Of a stretch of DNA of 64,000 bases, positions 10,237 through 21,435 are shown piece by piece. The stretch comes from Dermanyssus gallinae (Eukaryota > Arthropoda > Arachnida > Mesostigmata > Dermanyssidae), in assembly GCA_003439945.1 (NCBI GenBank), contig QVRM01004797.1:1-64000 (forward strand). The letters are read 5' to 3'. Numbering within the stretch: position 1 is the stretch's first letter; each line of letters starts with the position of its first letter. The position numbers and the translations under genes were made by a program. The notes under the pieces were generated by a model, which saw only the letters and a program-made list of their open reading frames with translations, was not told the DNA's origin and did no database searches.

Positions 10237-10541
10237 GAAAACAGGTTTACGCGCACGTGTTGGGCAATTTTGCCAATAACTTGAAGTGGGGACAGCGGCA
10301 TGGAGTCAGCAATGTCAAGCACCCGAAGCGGGGCTTTGCTCAAACAGCAGGACCGGATGAAGCATATTTCTTCCGTCTCATGCGCAGCCTGTTATGCGGA
10401 AGTATTAAAAAAACGTTTTTATAGGCAAGCAGAAACAAATAACAATCCGCTCATATAGTATCAACAGCTGTTGCAAAGTGCGCGCGTGAAGACGCTGACC
10501 GCAGCCCCATTAGTCCTCCCAATTTTGTCTAATGAAGAAAT
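10234..10541. other. Unrecognised DNA
   Basis: No coding or repeat signal seen. Confidence 0.4.
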
Positions 10542-10570
10542 AGTCGTGCTCTACTAGCTAGAGCACGACT
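10542..10570. repeat. Perfect 11-bp stem, 7-nt loop hairpin
   Basis: AGTCGTGCTCT (10542-10552) pairs with AGAGCACGACT (10560-10570). It sits just upstream of the LINE 3' fragment. Confidence 0.7.
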
Positions 10571-10602
10571 TTATATATCTTTAGTTAGTTTCTGTATATC
10601 AA

Positions 10603-10830
10603 ATATGTTTAAACAACTAGCGCGTCAGAAACTGATTACTAGGTATTTTGTTCTAAGACCAAATAATCTCCGGAGCGGCGATTCCATCCACCCCCACGAG
10701 ATTGCTCGGGTGGACGTTGTGAACAACACATTTGCCTGGAGGATTGCACGTCGTTCACAGATTCAAAACGACTTTGCTTCTATTGTAATACCCCTTTTTC
10801 AATAAAGGTGATATGATATGAGATAAGCAC
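10603..10830 (+). mobile_element. 3' terminal fragment of CR1/L2/Rex1-like LINE
   Basis: The frame 10605-10805 encodes 66 residues, including YFVLRPNNLRSGDSI and VNNTFAWRIARR. The second motif matches [12 protein letters not shown] at the end of the LINE at 5.4-6.5 kb. A stop, an AATAAA (about 10802) and a short GATAT-type repeat tail follow within about 25 bp. The arrangement repeats the other copy, with a different tail unit. Everything upstream of the last ~60 codons is missing. Confidence 0.65.
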
Positions 10831-10864
10831 AATAAATGGACAATTAAAATATGTCGACGGGACG

Positions 10865-10960
10865 AAATGAAGGTGATAGCCGGTGACCCTAGCACACAGA
10901 AAGCGCAAGTTCGATCCTGGCGTGACACATTACCTTTCGAAGTGGCATTTATTAAAATTT
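10865..10960 (+). mobile_element. tRNA-like SINE fragment, family 2
   Basis: CGCAAGTTCGATCCTGGC contains a near-consensus RNA polymerase III B box (GTTCGATCC). The following ACACATTACCTTTCGAA is shared with the minus-strand sequence at 57825-57915. An A-box-like stretch (GATAGCCGGTG) lies upstream at about 10874. It does not fold as an intact tRNA by eye. Confidence 0.45.
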
Positions 10961-11082
10961 GCAGACTTGAGCTAAGTTTATGACTAAATCGATAGTGAAA
11001 TATGACAAATTAACAAATACGAGGCAAAATTATAGAAAATGATTCGTGAGTTTAACGCAGTAAACGCCAAAAACTTGTCTTT

Positions 11083-11084
<2 letters not shown>

Positions 11085-11119
<35 letters not shown>
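11085..11119. repeat. (TA)n microsatellite
   Basis: 35 bp of uninterrupted TA. Confidence 0.95.
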
Positions 11120-11122
<3 letters not shown>

Positions 11123-12442
11123 GGGAAGAAATAGAGAAAAAGCGTTGAACCAGTAAAACATTTTGACGGTCGACACGGTCATTATAGGAAGATAGACTTT
11201 TTGAGCCCAACCGAGAAAAATAAGAACAACGGCAGGCATAGGAAGGGTGGGTACTAGCCGGCGGACTCAATTCATTTTCCCTAGTAGGCAAAAAAGATTT
11301 GTGAATGCGTTTCGAACAAAAGACCTTTCGCTAGAGCCGCGTAGAGTAGGGAAACGGACACGCCGGGACGCGGGCATAGCGTTCCGGCGAGAAGTCCTGA
11401 TGACAACGGGGAGGCATTCGTCTAGCTCGTCGGCAGTACACCACCGATCAGGTTTCAGCTGACGACTCACTTCGCTATTCTCGCGCCATTGCGGCCTCTG
11501 TTGGCCGTTTTCGCAGCCTTCGCCGCCCTTGTCCTATTACTACTATGAAGACACCACCGTTACCCGCGCAGGACAACGCTCATCCTGGTCAGGGCGACGC
11601 TCGGATCCCGCCATGTTTAGCATCATCATCGATGCCGTCATTGTCCGCTTCCTATGAGACCTTCAGAGGTCTGAACGATCGGCGTCACTTACGCCTCGGC
11701 TGCTCATCTTCCTTAATATTGTACTCATGCTCGCTCCTTTCCTCTTTCACGCTATTGACGTCGCAACAGCGGGAGCAAACTGCCTACTGTGACGCGCTCT
11801 CTCCCCCCGCCGCGGACAGGCAAACGCCATAGCCCGCGTCCGCCTCTTCCTGCCACCACCAGACTAGCCCAGAGCCAGCCCAATTCGAGTCCCAGCTCAA
11901 ACCCCAACCAGGCAACCGGCCACGCACTTCTATAAGAGCCGATCCGAAACGGCCAATCTTTGTATCTGATCTTGTTGTCGCTGCTGCTGTTTTTCGCTAG
12001 TCGCTGGTTGACCGGTGTCGATGAGCGCGCCTGGGCGGCATCTTCCGGCCAATGTCCTGTGAAATCTGACCTACTCACGCCAGACAAGACAAAGACGAAA
12101 AGCAAGAAGAAAGCGACGATCAAGACGAAAGGAAATACATGGTCACTGCCCTTCTTCTGCTGCGGCTGCTACTGGAGCTGCTCGAGCCGGAGTTCTCCTC
12201 GTCGTTTTTTTTGCTGTCGTCGCAAGCTCCCTACTTAACTCGACTCCATACTAAGATCTCCATCTTCTGTGTGAAAAAGCACCTCGTCGATTCGGCCTAA
12301 CGTCGGTGTCAGCGTCGCTGCCGGCGGCCCATCGCTCTCACGCGCACAAAACATACCCGATATGTGCACATATGTTTATATAGACACATACTCCCATACA
12401 GATATATTTATATATGAAGTAGGCACCTGTGTGTGCATCTAT
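11120..12442. other. GC-richer DNA with overlapping short frames
   Basis: Frames on both strands at 11247-11470, 11545-11832 and 11752-12123 reach 123 codons but show no domain. The composition (CGTC, TCTTCC, AAGAAG runs) suggests low-complexity 5'-UTR-like DNA. No gene can be supported. Confidence 0.45.
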
Positions 12443-12459
12443 GTATATATATATATATT
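12443..12459. repeat. (TA)n at 5' junction of R2-like copy 1
   Basis: 17 bp of TA. The next bases (TACCTCTCAT) are the point where homology with R2-like copy 3 begins. Confidence 0.85.
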
Positions 12460-14080
12460 ACCTCTCATAAAAAACTCTCATAGAATTTGTACAAGAATGT
12501 CGCACTTTTTGGCCAACTAGGGGTGTTAGGCAGGGTGATCCTCTGTCCCCCCCTTTATCTAATTTAATTTTGGACGACATTCTTTCAAAATTAGACAAAA
12601 CTAATATCGGGTACTACAGCTTACTGATAACTTCCGCCTTATGGGCTTAGCCTTTGCGGATGATCTCATCCTCCTAGCCTCCACTAAATTTACTCTTCAA
12701 CGGCTCCTTAGTATTGCGGACCCTCTTTTGAAATCCCAAGGCCTTAAAATTAATACTAATAAACACTTTACTATCTCCCACCTATTTAATAGGAATGAGG
12801 GTAAAGGTTAATACCGTACCCGAATTGAACGTTGGAGAGCGGCAATTGCCAGCTAAAGGTATGAGCGATCAATTGAGATATCTGGGAGTCGACTTTGACA
12901 GCAATGGCAGAGTTGACTCCACTAAGGACATACTCCTTAATTTACACAACAGACTCACGATAGCTTCCCTTAAAACCCACTCAAAGACTCATATTTTTGA
13001 AAAACTTTCTCATTTTCCGCCTCCTATATAAATGGGTCTCCGGTCCCAAACCATTTCAGGCAATCCTTAGCGACCTAGACAATGAGATCAGAAAGGTTGT
13101 TAAGTCGAAATGACTTAAGCTCGAAAACTCGGCGCCGAACGCCTACTTCTACACGCACACAGCACACGGCGGTCTGGACATCCCCTGCCTCCAAACATTT
13201 ATCCCCACACTCCGCCTCTCCCGCCTGACAGCACTAAAACATTCCACGCACCCTGGGGTCCTATGGATGCTGACCACCGAGCACTTCAAAAACGACCTTG
13301 CGAAAACAAGACTTTATTGCGAGCGCTTGCGAGCTTCCACTGAGACCGCTACACAACGCGTTCGATGGAGCACATTTTAAAAAAACACACGAAACGTCCT
13401 TTGTACATTACTGGATTAAGGGTATGCCCTACCTATCTGGTAAGGAGTATTTAAACCTACTAAATCTCAGGATCAACGCACTACCAACGCGTGCCAGATT
13501 GGCCAGGGGGCGCCCGGGCTACAACAAACGTTGTAGGCACAGGAGTCATGCGCCTGAGACGTTGGCTCATGCCGCTTAGATGTGCACACAACACACAAGC
13601 AAACTATAAAGAGATATGACGAAGTCTGTGATCGCGTGGCGCGTCTTCTCCGCGAGAGGAATCATGAGATGGTTCGTGAGCGAGTATTCCGTCGACCGGG
13701 CGCATCGGGTCTAAAGCCCGACGTCGTAATAACAATACCTACCGAGGTCTGGGTTTTAGATGCCGAGGTTTGCGGCAGGACAAGATCACCAAATATGACG
13801 TCGAGTTCCTAAGAGCGGTGCTCCCCGACTCGCAAAAACCTCGCAGATTCGGATCCATCACTACCTCTGTGAGGGGTGTATGGGACTCCGAATCTGCGAG
13901 TACGCTCTTGGGGCTCGGCGTCACGAAGAGGAATCTAATGGATCTTACGGTCTTAACATCGCAAGGGACCTTGAGGATATACCGCTCGCACCAAGTCCAT
14001 AAGAGCGGGGGCTGCCATCAAGCAAGGACACGGACAGCTGATTCGTAACCTCACGTGACACCTTTTTACCACAATTTTTC
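12460..14080 (+). mobile_element. R2-type LINE copy 1, decayed
   Basis: Homologous to copies 2 and 3 over its whole length but broken by many stops and indels. The first homologous bases code for the palm region. The RT core is visible as the GV.GDPLSP region (12525-12550) and an intact FADD catalytic motif (12653-12664). A YLGVDFDS box follows (about 12879). Then come the C-terminal region (13298-13579, PYLSGKEYLNLLNLRI and RARLARGRPG), the knuckle residues and the endonuclease-like block (13582-14040). The 3' UTR matches the other copies up to ACCACAATTTTT (about 14073) and then diverges, so the last ~80 bp are missing. An R1-like fragment lies just beyond. Confidence 0.85.
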
Positions 14081-14094
14081 CTCCTTCTATACGC

Positions 14095-14480
14095 TGCGAT
14101 CACCGTGTGGGCTCAGATCCTCTGGGCCCGATGTAGGCGAGTTCTGTTTGCGGCAAATTTTAGTGTGTCGGTGGGCCAGGTCGAGTCTTCGCACAGGGCA
14201 ACTGACTCAGCCATGGACACAATTATTCGTGTTGTCAGCTGCCGTAGCCCATAGCTGTTGGGCGTAAAACGTGCACAGGTAACCCCGAGGTACCTTACGT
14301 TGTTGACGAGTGTGATCTCCTGGTCTTCTAAGCGGGGGTGAAAGCCGGGGCATCTTCTCCGGCCCAGCTGGAGTACCTTCTCGCTGTTGCAAGGAGCGGG
14401 AGTGATCCGCCAGAATTAAACAGGATGGCTCCTTATATGCCAGCTCGACGCAGTGACGTAGCTTAGGGCCCACTATTTAA
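14095..14480 (-). mobile_element. R1-like LINE RT fragment
   Basis: The minus strand corresponds at nucleotide level (roughly 80% by eye) to 32810-33110. Shared phrases include TTTTAGTGTGTCGGTGGGCC and GGTACCTTACGTTG. That second locus encodes a recognisable R1-type RT thumb region. The fragment is frameshifted and has no useful open frame itself. Confidence 0.65.
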
Positions 14481-15422
14481 CTGCTCATTGGAGATAACCT
14501 GAAAACATTGTTAAACGCACTGCCTAATTGCATTATGGTACAGTAGGGTACACATTAAGATACAGTTATTCACACATTGTGTCTAATTGTCATATTTATT
14601 TATGTATGCTTTATATATATATATATATATATATTGCTTGTTAAACAATGTTTCGGCTTTCCTAACTTACCTTATACTGACAGTGTTTAATTCAGCATGT
14701 GTAGACGATCTACCAGCGCTCAATATAGATAGATTAGTTAATAAATCATGATTATATAATCATGATTTATTTTCTGGATTATATAATATATCATATAATT
14801 TTTTTTTCGATCTCGGTCTGCCGTTGTCTCTCGCTATTTAATTTTATGTCTCTCTTTCTTTGCTGCCTATCTCGGCTTCGGATGAATATGTATATTTTAT
14901 TATTGCACATATCAAATAAGAAGCCAATGTGCCTAACGGGCGTGTATGGTGACAGTCAAGTGTCCGTTTTGTTTAGGTCAGACAAAGATCACTTCAGAAG
15001 TGTGCCTTGAACATAGACCGCGTTTCCACGTTGCATGTCAAGATCCCATCGTTGTTTAAGAAAGGACGATGATCTGTTACCACCGGATGTCATATGATGA
15101 ACCCTCAAACATAACATATGCGTCGATAGAGGAGACTAAGTTTCGATGTACTCGGTGTGCACCTCGTGGTTTGTCGAAAAAGCAGAAAACACGCGGATCT
15201 TTCTGTTTTGAGAATTCCTGATAAAATTCGAAGAGAGCCGGTCCATGAATTGTCGAAAAAGCATGATTTGAAGGTATGCTTCGATGCATAGACCCACAGC
15301 CTCAAGAAATATATGGAAATCGATAGAAATCTAACTAGTGATTATACAGGAAAACAAGTATCTATATTCTCTAGCTGAAAACAACAACTTACAACTTTTT
15401 GACAGACGCCATAAATATGTAT
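14481..15422. other. AT-rich DNA with small palindrome and TA tract
   Basis: A TA run occupies 14612-14634. The 82-codon frame at 14762-15010 is unremarkable. Short minus-strand frames at 15077-15305 are also unrecognised. Confidence 0.45.
14740..14771. repeat. Perfect 32-bp palindrome
   Basis: AATAAATCATGATTAT is followed directly by its exact reverse complement, with no loop. Confidence 0.9.
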
Positions 15423-15449
15423 GTATATATATATATATATATATATATA
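15423..15449. repeat. (TA)n microsatellite
   Basis: 27 bp of TA. Confidence 0.9.
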
Positions 15450-15649
15450 ATGTGCCAGTAAAATCAAGATAAACTGTAGCCTTTAGTAAAACCGTCATAT
15501 TGTTGCTATTAAGGTACCTATAATGTTCAGTTTGGGCTCGTTGTGCTATAGAATTATTCGTAGATAGACCTGTGCACAGGCCGGTTGCATCGTGTGCCAA
15601 AACAATTTCTCAGACAAAATGGCAGTGCGGTATGATAAAGTGTTAGGGT

Positions 15650-16050
15650 GTGGAAATGTGTTAGAGCCTCGCTCAACTGCGCCCCACACGAAGAAATACA
15701 GATGATTTAAATCTGAACTGTATTATGGTTGAAAGTGTTTTGGCCAGAGGATGTCTAAGTAGGAACACACTCTGAAGCAATCCAGGGAATCCAGCTGGAA
15801 ATTTAACATTTTTCGATCGAACTTTGTTGTCAGTTTTTTGACGCCAAAAATATCCTTTAAGGCTGTTGTGACTGTTCCATAAGATATCTCGAATTTCTTA
15901 TCCCCCTAGCATTAGTCGGCGATTGTTGAGCACGATCTCACAGACTTTCTCGACGTTTCCTTCGGTTATTGACCTCGAAGGTCTTTCCGAGGAAGGGTCA
16001 TCCTTAGTCTATTTACGTCAGTTGCGAAATCGACGGTACCATGTATGCAC
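15650..16050 (-). mobile_element. Decayed mariner-family transposase relic
   Basis: Minus-strand translation from about 16040 downwards gives TWYRRFRN, then DDPSSERPSRS, then NVEKVCEIVLNNRRLM. It continues with ISYGTVTTALKDIFGVKKL and TKFDRKMLNF. These follow, in order, the helix-turn-helix region and linker of mariner transposases (SGRPS, NVEKVREIV.NRRLT, ISYGSV, GM.K...KFVP). A jump then leads to YSSDLNHLYFFVWG near 15690, the region of the third catalytic residue. Most of the catalytic core is deleted, and stops and frameshifts are frequent. Confidence 0.7.
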
Positions 16051-16399
16051 CGCGTGTTGGCACACTCCCTAATTACCACAGGCAGTTTATATATTAACAT
16101 TTCTAGCACTTTAGAACATACAATTTGATTTTAACAACTTGATGAGGACTCGTTTCTCCTCCAATTCTGGCTTCCTAAAAACACCAAATCTCGTTTTCTT
16201 CACTTATTTGAGCAAACTCAAACAATAAACGCAGCCACCGATTCGCTCGATTTGGTCTATTGTAGCTGATGAGTAGCGCTTTTAACCAGAAGACCTTAGT
16301 GGTTTTGGTTTATTTTTAGATTTTAAATTACTAAAGCTTGACGATCCGCCCTGGTACATAGCATAAGAAGAAGCATGAAGACGCAATGTCTCCATCCCG

Positions 16400-16800
16400 G
16401 CTTGCAGCCGTTGAATTGGGAATATCTGATGTCGCTTGGTTCAGACGCGTATCCAAATAAAAGCAAACGTTTGAATTGTTTTTAGACATGCCAGTAGGGA
16501 CACTCCTGACAAACGTACGCCGTTTGCTTGAATCACCGCTTTAATTCGAGACCTAAATCGCTTTTTGCAAAGCCTGCCTATTAAAGTTTGCAAATGCGTT
16601 CTGAATGGGCTCAGTGAGCGAGTCTCTGTTGTAATGTCGAGTTTTGCTAGGCTCTCAAATACCCCGCCCTACACATCGAAATCTAAAGGGGTTAAATCTG
16701 CAGTTTGCATAACATGTTAACCAACTGTGTGTGCCATTGTTTGGCCTTTTGGAAATATGAATGGTGTCGTCACGTCTCTTTTGCTAGACATCACACTCAA
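16400..16800 (-). mobile_element. Decayed transposase C-terminus related to the 21-22 kb mariner
   Basis: Reading the minus strand, ADLTPLDFDV.G (about 16670-16700) matches PDLNPLDFYVWG of the element at 21.2-22.2 kb. Downstream KKRFRSRIKAVIQANG (about 16520-16570) matches its RRFRGRIESVIAADG terminus. The following TCAGGAGTGTCCCTACTGGCA matches the 3' flank there (TCAGGTGTGTCCCTAACGGCA). Upstream, IFP.G....AHT is a faint trace of the second catalytic block with the Asp lost. This is a dead relic. Confidence 0.6.
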
Positions 16801-17141
16801 ATCGTGCACATTCTAATCTAATTTTCTATTTCACAATAGAAATACTCTACAGGCCGTAGGCCAGTCAACAGTTGTTTCGATTGATTTTTGTATCTACGGT
16901 AAATATTTTCTCGTCAATTAGTTAGTTAATTATATATATAAGTATGTTTGCTTTATCGACCTTAAAGAGATTCTGTCTCACGGTATACGATATATACCTG
17001 AGGTGAGTGTAAATAATCTGAGCAATGATCCTCAGCCAAAGCCTTTGAAACGGCTCTTTTCGGGAAATAAAAGAGTTTCGAAATTCCATTAGGCTCATCC
17101 GGTGCGTAAAATGAAAACAAGCCACGTGCACATACGCACAC

Positions 17142-17158
17142 ACACATATATACATACT
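17142..17158. repeat. (CA)n(TA)n at 5' junction of R2-like copy 2
   Basis: ACACACACATATATACATA, an alternating purine-pyrimidine run, ends where homology to R2-like copy 3 starts. Confidence 0.8.
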
Positions 17159-18404
17159 CAACAGACTCACGATAGCTCCCCTTAAACCCCACCAAAGACT
17201 CATATTTTTGAAAGACTTTCTCATTCTCCGCATCCTATATAGACTGGTCTCCGGTCCCAGACCATCTTACGCCTTGGCAACCTAGATAAAGAGATCAAAA
17301 AGGTTGTTAAGTCGTTATGGCTTAAGCTCGAAAACTCGGTGCCGAACGCCTACCTGTACACGCACACAGCACACGGCGGTCCGGACATCCCCTGCCTCCA
17401 AAAATTCATCCCCAGACTCCGCCTCTCCTGCCTCACAGCACTACAACACTCCACACACCTTAGGGTCCAATGGATGCTAACCACCGAGCACTTCAACAAA
17501 GACCCTGCAAAAACAAGACTTCTGTGCGAGCACTTGGGAACCTCCATTGAGACCGCTACACAAGAGACCGATTACTGGCCTCAACAACTACACAACACGT
17601 TCGATGGGGCACATTTAAAGAAAGCACGCGAAACGCCCTTTGTACATTACTGGATTAATTGAATGCCCTACCTATCTGGTAAGGATTATTTAAACCTACT
17701 AAAGCTCAGGATCAACGCACTACCAACGCGTGCCAGATTGGCCAGGGGACGCCCGGGCTACAACAAACGTTGTAGGCGTGGGTGTCATGGGCCTGAGACG
17801 TTGGCTCATGTCGCTCAGATATGCGATACAAAACACATACAAACTATAAAGAGACATGACGACGCCTGTGATCGCGTGGCGCGTCTTCTCCGCGAGAGGC
17901 GTCATGAGGTGGTTCGTGAGCCAGTATTCCGTCGACCGGGCGCACCGGGTCTAAAGCCCGACCTCGTAATAACAACACCTACCGAGGTCTGGGTTTTAGA
18001 TGCCGAGGTTTGCGGCCCGAACCGGGACCTGGCAAAAGCGCGGCAGGACAAGATCCCCAAATATGACGTCGAGTTCCTAAGAGCGGCGCTCCCCGACCCG
18101 CAAAAACCTTGCAGATTCGGATCCATTACTATCTCTATGAGTTGTGTATGGGGCTCCGAATCTGCGAGGACGCTCTTGGGGCTCGGCGTCACATATTATG
18201 TATCTTACTGTTTTAACGTTGCAAGGAACCTTGAGGATATACCGCTCGCACCGGGTCCATAAGAGCGGGGGCTACCATCAAGCAAGGTCACGGACAGCTG
18301 ATTCTTAACCTCATGTGACACTTTTTACCATCATTTTTATTAAGGCGAGCACTGCCGATTGTGCAAACGTATTGTAAATTATTAATAAATCATCACAATA
18401 TTTT
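17159..18404 (+). mobile_element. R2-type LINE copy 2 with knuckle and endonuclease
   Basis: A 5'-truncated copy that keeps the C-terminal half of the R2-type protein. The frame 17339-18262 is broken by one TGA (17660-17662). After the stop, counting from 17663, a C-x3-C-x7-H-x4-C knuckle lies at residues 37, 41, 49 and 54. It is followed by RHDD and then KPD (98-100) and DAE (113-115), the PD...D-x-E arrangement of the restriction-like endonuclease of R2-type LINEs. K130 and Y134 follow. The 3' UTR ends TCACAATATTTTC directly at (TA)n (18405-18421). The RT core is absent. The knuckle spacing is one residue wider than the C-x2-C I expect in R2. Confidence 0.85.
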
Positions 18405-18421
18405 CTATATATATATATATA
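18405..18421. repeat. (TA)n at 3' junction of R2-like copy 2
   Basis: 17 bp of TA begins right after the conserved 3' terminus of the element. Confidence 0.85.
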
Positions 18422-19050
18422 GTGGTTCATTTACGGACATGAATTGAGATTGTAATGTAGTGAGATTCTAGGTAATACGGCACCGTCTCCAGGAGGTTCT
18501 AAGTCTGACATTAGTTGTCTTAGGCTAGGCTAATCATGTCTACAAAGCACTATTTACCTAACATAAGGGGAGAAGGCTAACACATGCCAAAGTTTGAGAC
18601 ACGCAGGCTCATGGAGGAGGTAACGTTTCACCTGGAATCTAATTACGCTCAATCGGTGGGCACGAAGGAATTCATATACAGTGTTATAGGGGACAATTTC
18701 TGAAGACAACGACAGAGCTGAAATTTAGATTTCGTCACGTCTGCTTTCAGCATCTCCATCGTCTGTATCGTCACAACGGCCACCACCACTATTATCCAGC
18801 CTATTATTCGTATCTCGAGAGCGGCGTATTCCAGGACGGGCACGCTTCGGTGTTTGTTGTGTGCTATTGGGAACTCGAAAATGCCCACCAGGCGTCGTCA
18901 GGTGTGTTGGTTAAACACGCGAAGTTGATTGGCTAGAGTTGCAATCACACCACGGAAAGGAGATGGAATCTCGAAGAATTGATTCATACCTGTATCCTTC
19001 TTAAATCTTTCCCTCTGCTTACGGTTTCTCTCCCTCTCGCTTAATCTATT

Positions 19051-19052
<2 letters not shown>
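18422..19052. other. Unrecognised DNA
   Basis: The 79-codon minus frame 18649-18888 has a hydrophobic Val/Ile stretch but no domain I know. Confidence 0.4.

Positions 19053-19143
<91 letters not shown>
19053..19143. repeat. (TA)n microsatellite
   Basis: About 91 bp of TA with one TACATA interruption. Confidence 0.95.
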
Positions 19144-19146
<3 letters not shown>

Positions 19147-20049
19147 AGGAACTTACCGTTGTTTCTCGCCGTATCCAAAGCGATACTTTTTTAGCATTTA
19201 TAAAAAGTCAGTAATTCTAACAAAAAATGTGTAATAAACACAACAACCACAACGACGACAGCTACGACTATGTGCATTAATGAAATATCGGCAGACCACT
19301 AAACCCAATGTATATGGCCGCGTAAACCGCCGATGTGGTGTATGTTGTAGTTCGCGAGCCGGTCCGTAGAGTTAGCGGGTTGCTGGCTGACTGACTGGTC
19401 ATCTTAGCTCAATACGCCGCGTCATCGTGACGGTACGAGACGGTATCTGTGTAATCGAGTGTATGTGTGTGTGTGTGCATGTGAGTATAGGTGTTGACAT
19501 TTCTGCGCCCACCGTTCTTCATCACCCCCTCGAGTCGGTGTGTCTATTTGAGTTGGCGCGTCTCTCTCTCTATCTATCTCACACCCACTATCACTTTCTC
19601 TCCCCCCTCTCTCTTTCTCGCTCTCTGCGAGGTAGGTAGAGTACACTAGTGTGCGAGTCGGCTGGTTGCGGAATGCTGCCTAAGCCCAACGAATGAAGGA
19701 ACTCTCTACTCATCGAGGCTGGGGGCCAGGGGCAAGGCCTAGGGAAGGGTGGGCAGACGCAATGCCTAGTCGACATCCCAACAGGCAGTCGTCAGATGAT
19801 CATCGAGAGGCAGGCCCAGAAGGGCGGAGGATTCAGCAATCGAGAGAAAGTTAGATAGGAAATAGACCGAAAGAAAGAGAGAGAGAGAGCCAGAGAGAAA
19901 GAGAGAGAGCGACACATAGAGACAGAGACAAATGGGGGAGCAGCAATAGAATTCCTGAACGATGCAGGGCCGGATTCCCAAGGTAATTGTGTTGACCGTG
20001 TTTGTTCGGCGGGTGGACAGGCGACTTCGCTGCCATTGCGGTGAGGGTA
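19144..20049. other. Low-complexity DNA with (GT), (TC) and (GA) runs
   Basis: GT units at about 19459-19478, TCTCTC/CTCTCT runs at 19560-19625, and GAGA/AAGAGA runs at 19870-19930. Overlapping short frames are read from these repeats. No gene is supported. Confidence 0.5.
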
Positions 20050-20215
20050 GACGGCGACGATAATGACAATAATAACAACAATAAGACCAACAACAACAAC
20101 ATCAACAACAACGGCGACAACAACAGCAACAACAACATCAACAACTACATCAACAACTACAGCAATACCAAACTAGCGGTAACAACGACAACAACGGTGA
20201 CGACGACGACGACAA
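20050..20215. repeat. AAC/ACG trinucleotide block
   Basis: About 165 bp of AAC, ATC, GAC and ACG units, with a partial CAACTACAT sub-repeat at about 20140-20165. Confidence 0.8.
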
Positions 20216-21200
20216 TTGTTCGCCTACCGACCGAGGAACATGCGCGATCATTCGTCTGCCTTCTACTTCTATGGCCGTCACCAAAGGTGTGTGCAGTACC
20301 TGCGTAACCCTGCTTTGTTTGTTGAGCCATTTATCGTTGTTCCCGCGGCAGCAGCAGTACTATAACGTAGGTAGCCTTGCACACGCTTTGAGCGTAACGC
20401 CTGCTTTGGTGGGGATAGCGTGAATCGCCCCCTCAGAAGCAGGGCTCCGCCCACAAGCAGACCAACTGGCCAACTCACATTGTTCGTTGCTGTCGACAGT
20501 ATGAGTACATTGTGGTTTGACTGAAAAAGTAGATCTCAAGTGAATAGGCGCATAAGTAACCACACTAAAAATAAGTGGTTCGATTATACCCAAAAATCTC
20601 CGCTTGGACGAATTTTCAATTAATGCCTTCTACACTCGTGCCATGTGAAGTCTAATATAGAGGGCAGACTCTGAAAGGTTCTAGCCGCGTGTAAAATCGC
20701 ACAGTAATACTAGTGATGGTTCCAATCAGTTATAAACATTGCATAAAACATAAGAAATATCAATAACATGTTATAATAACAGTAATCGGTGGCACGGAGA
20801 AGAGGAGTTGGTCTGCGACACAAACGTATTATGTCGGCAATCATAAAAAGCCGCAAAAATGTCAATTTTTGCGATAGGCTTTGCTGGGAGTCTCCAAGTT
20901 GGTTTTAGGTGTAATTATTAATAACAGCAACACATAAACGCGCTTGTCTTCCATCGACTCTATGTATACTTGCAAACCAATTCGATAGTCTGACCTTTCG
21001 AGCATTTTTTTTCTAACCTACAGCAGCTTGTTTTGTTGCACCAAGCAACTGGCCACTTTGTTGGTATTGTTTTGCTCAAAAACAGCGCACCTGTAGTACT
21101 GCTGTAGAATTAATCTCAAATCACGTATCATGACGGCCTGAAAATATTTCGCGCTCAGCTCTCCTCTGTCTGCAATCTCTCCGTCAGCAGAACAGGGTAG
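20216..21200. other. Unrecognised DNA left of a mariner element
   Basis: Minus-strand frames at 20278-20593 and 21018-21215 show no motif. The latter lies directly against the mariner left end and might be an older insertion, but nothing identifies it. Confidence 0.4.
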
Positions 21201-21241
21201 GGCTGCCAAATCCAAGTTGGGTGCTACTCAACGGAAAAACC

Positions 21242-21435
21242 TGTAGAGATGGTGCAAGCTTATCATGAAAAGGGAAACTCTGTACGGGGATACTGACGAG
21301 CTTACGTTCAGCTGAAAATGTTGCCGCTGTGGCCGACTGTTTGAAACGGTGTTTTACGCCTGAATTATGTAAAAATGTGCAACAAATTGAATGACTCATA
21401 TACAGCTTGCAAAGCCCAAAAAGTGACCACTTCAC
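21242..21435 (+). repeat. 194-bp direct repeat, left copy
   Basis: Starts TGTAGAGATGG and ends CCACTTCAC. About 95% identical to 22198-22391, with eight or nine differences and equal length. It covers the transposase helix-turn-helix region. Confidence 0.9.
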
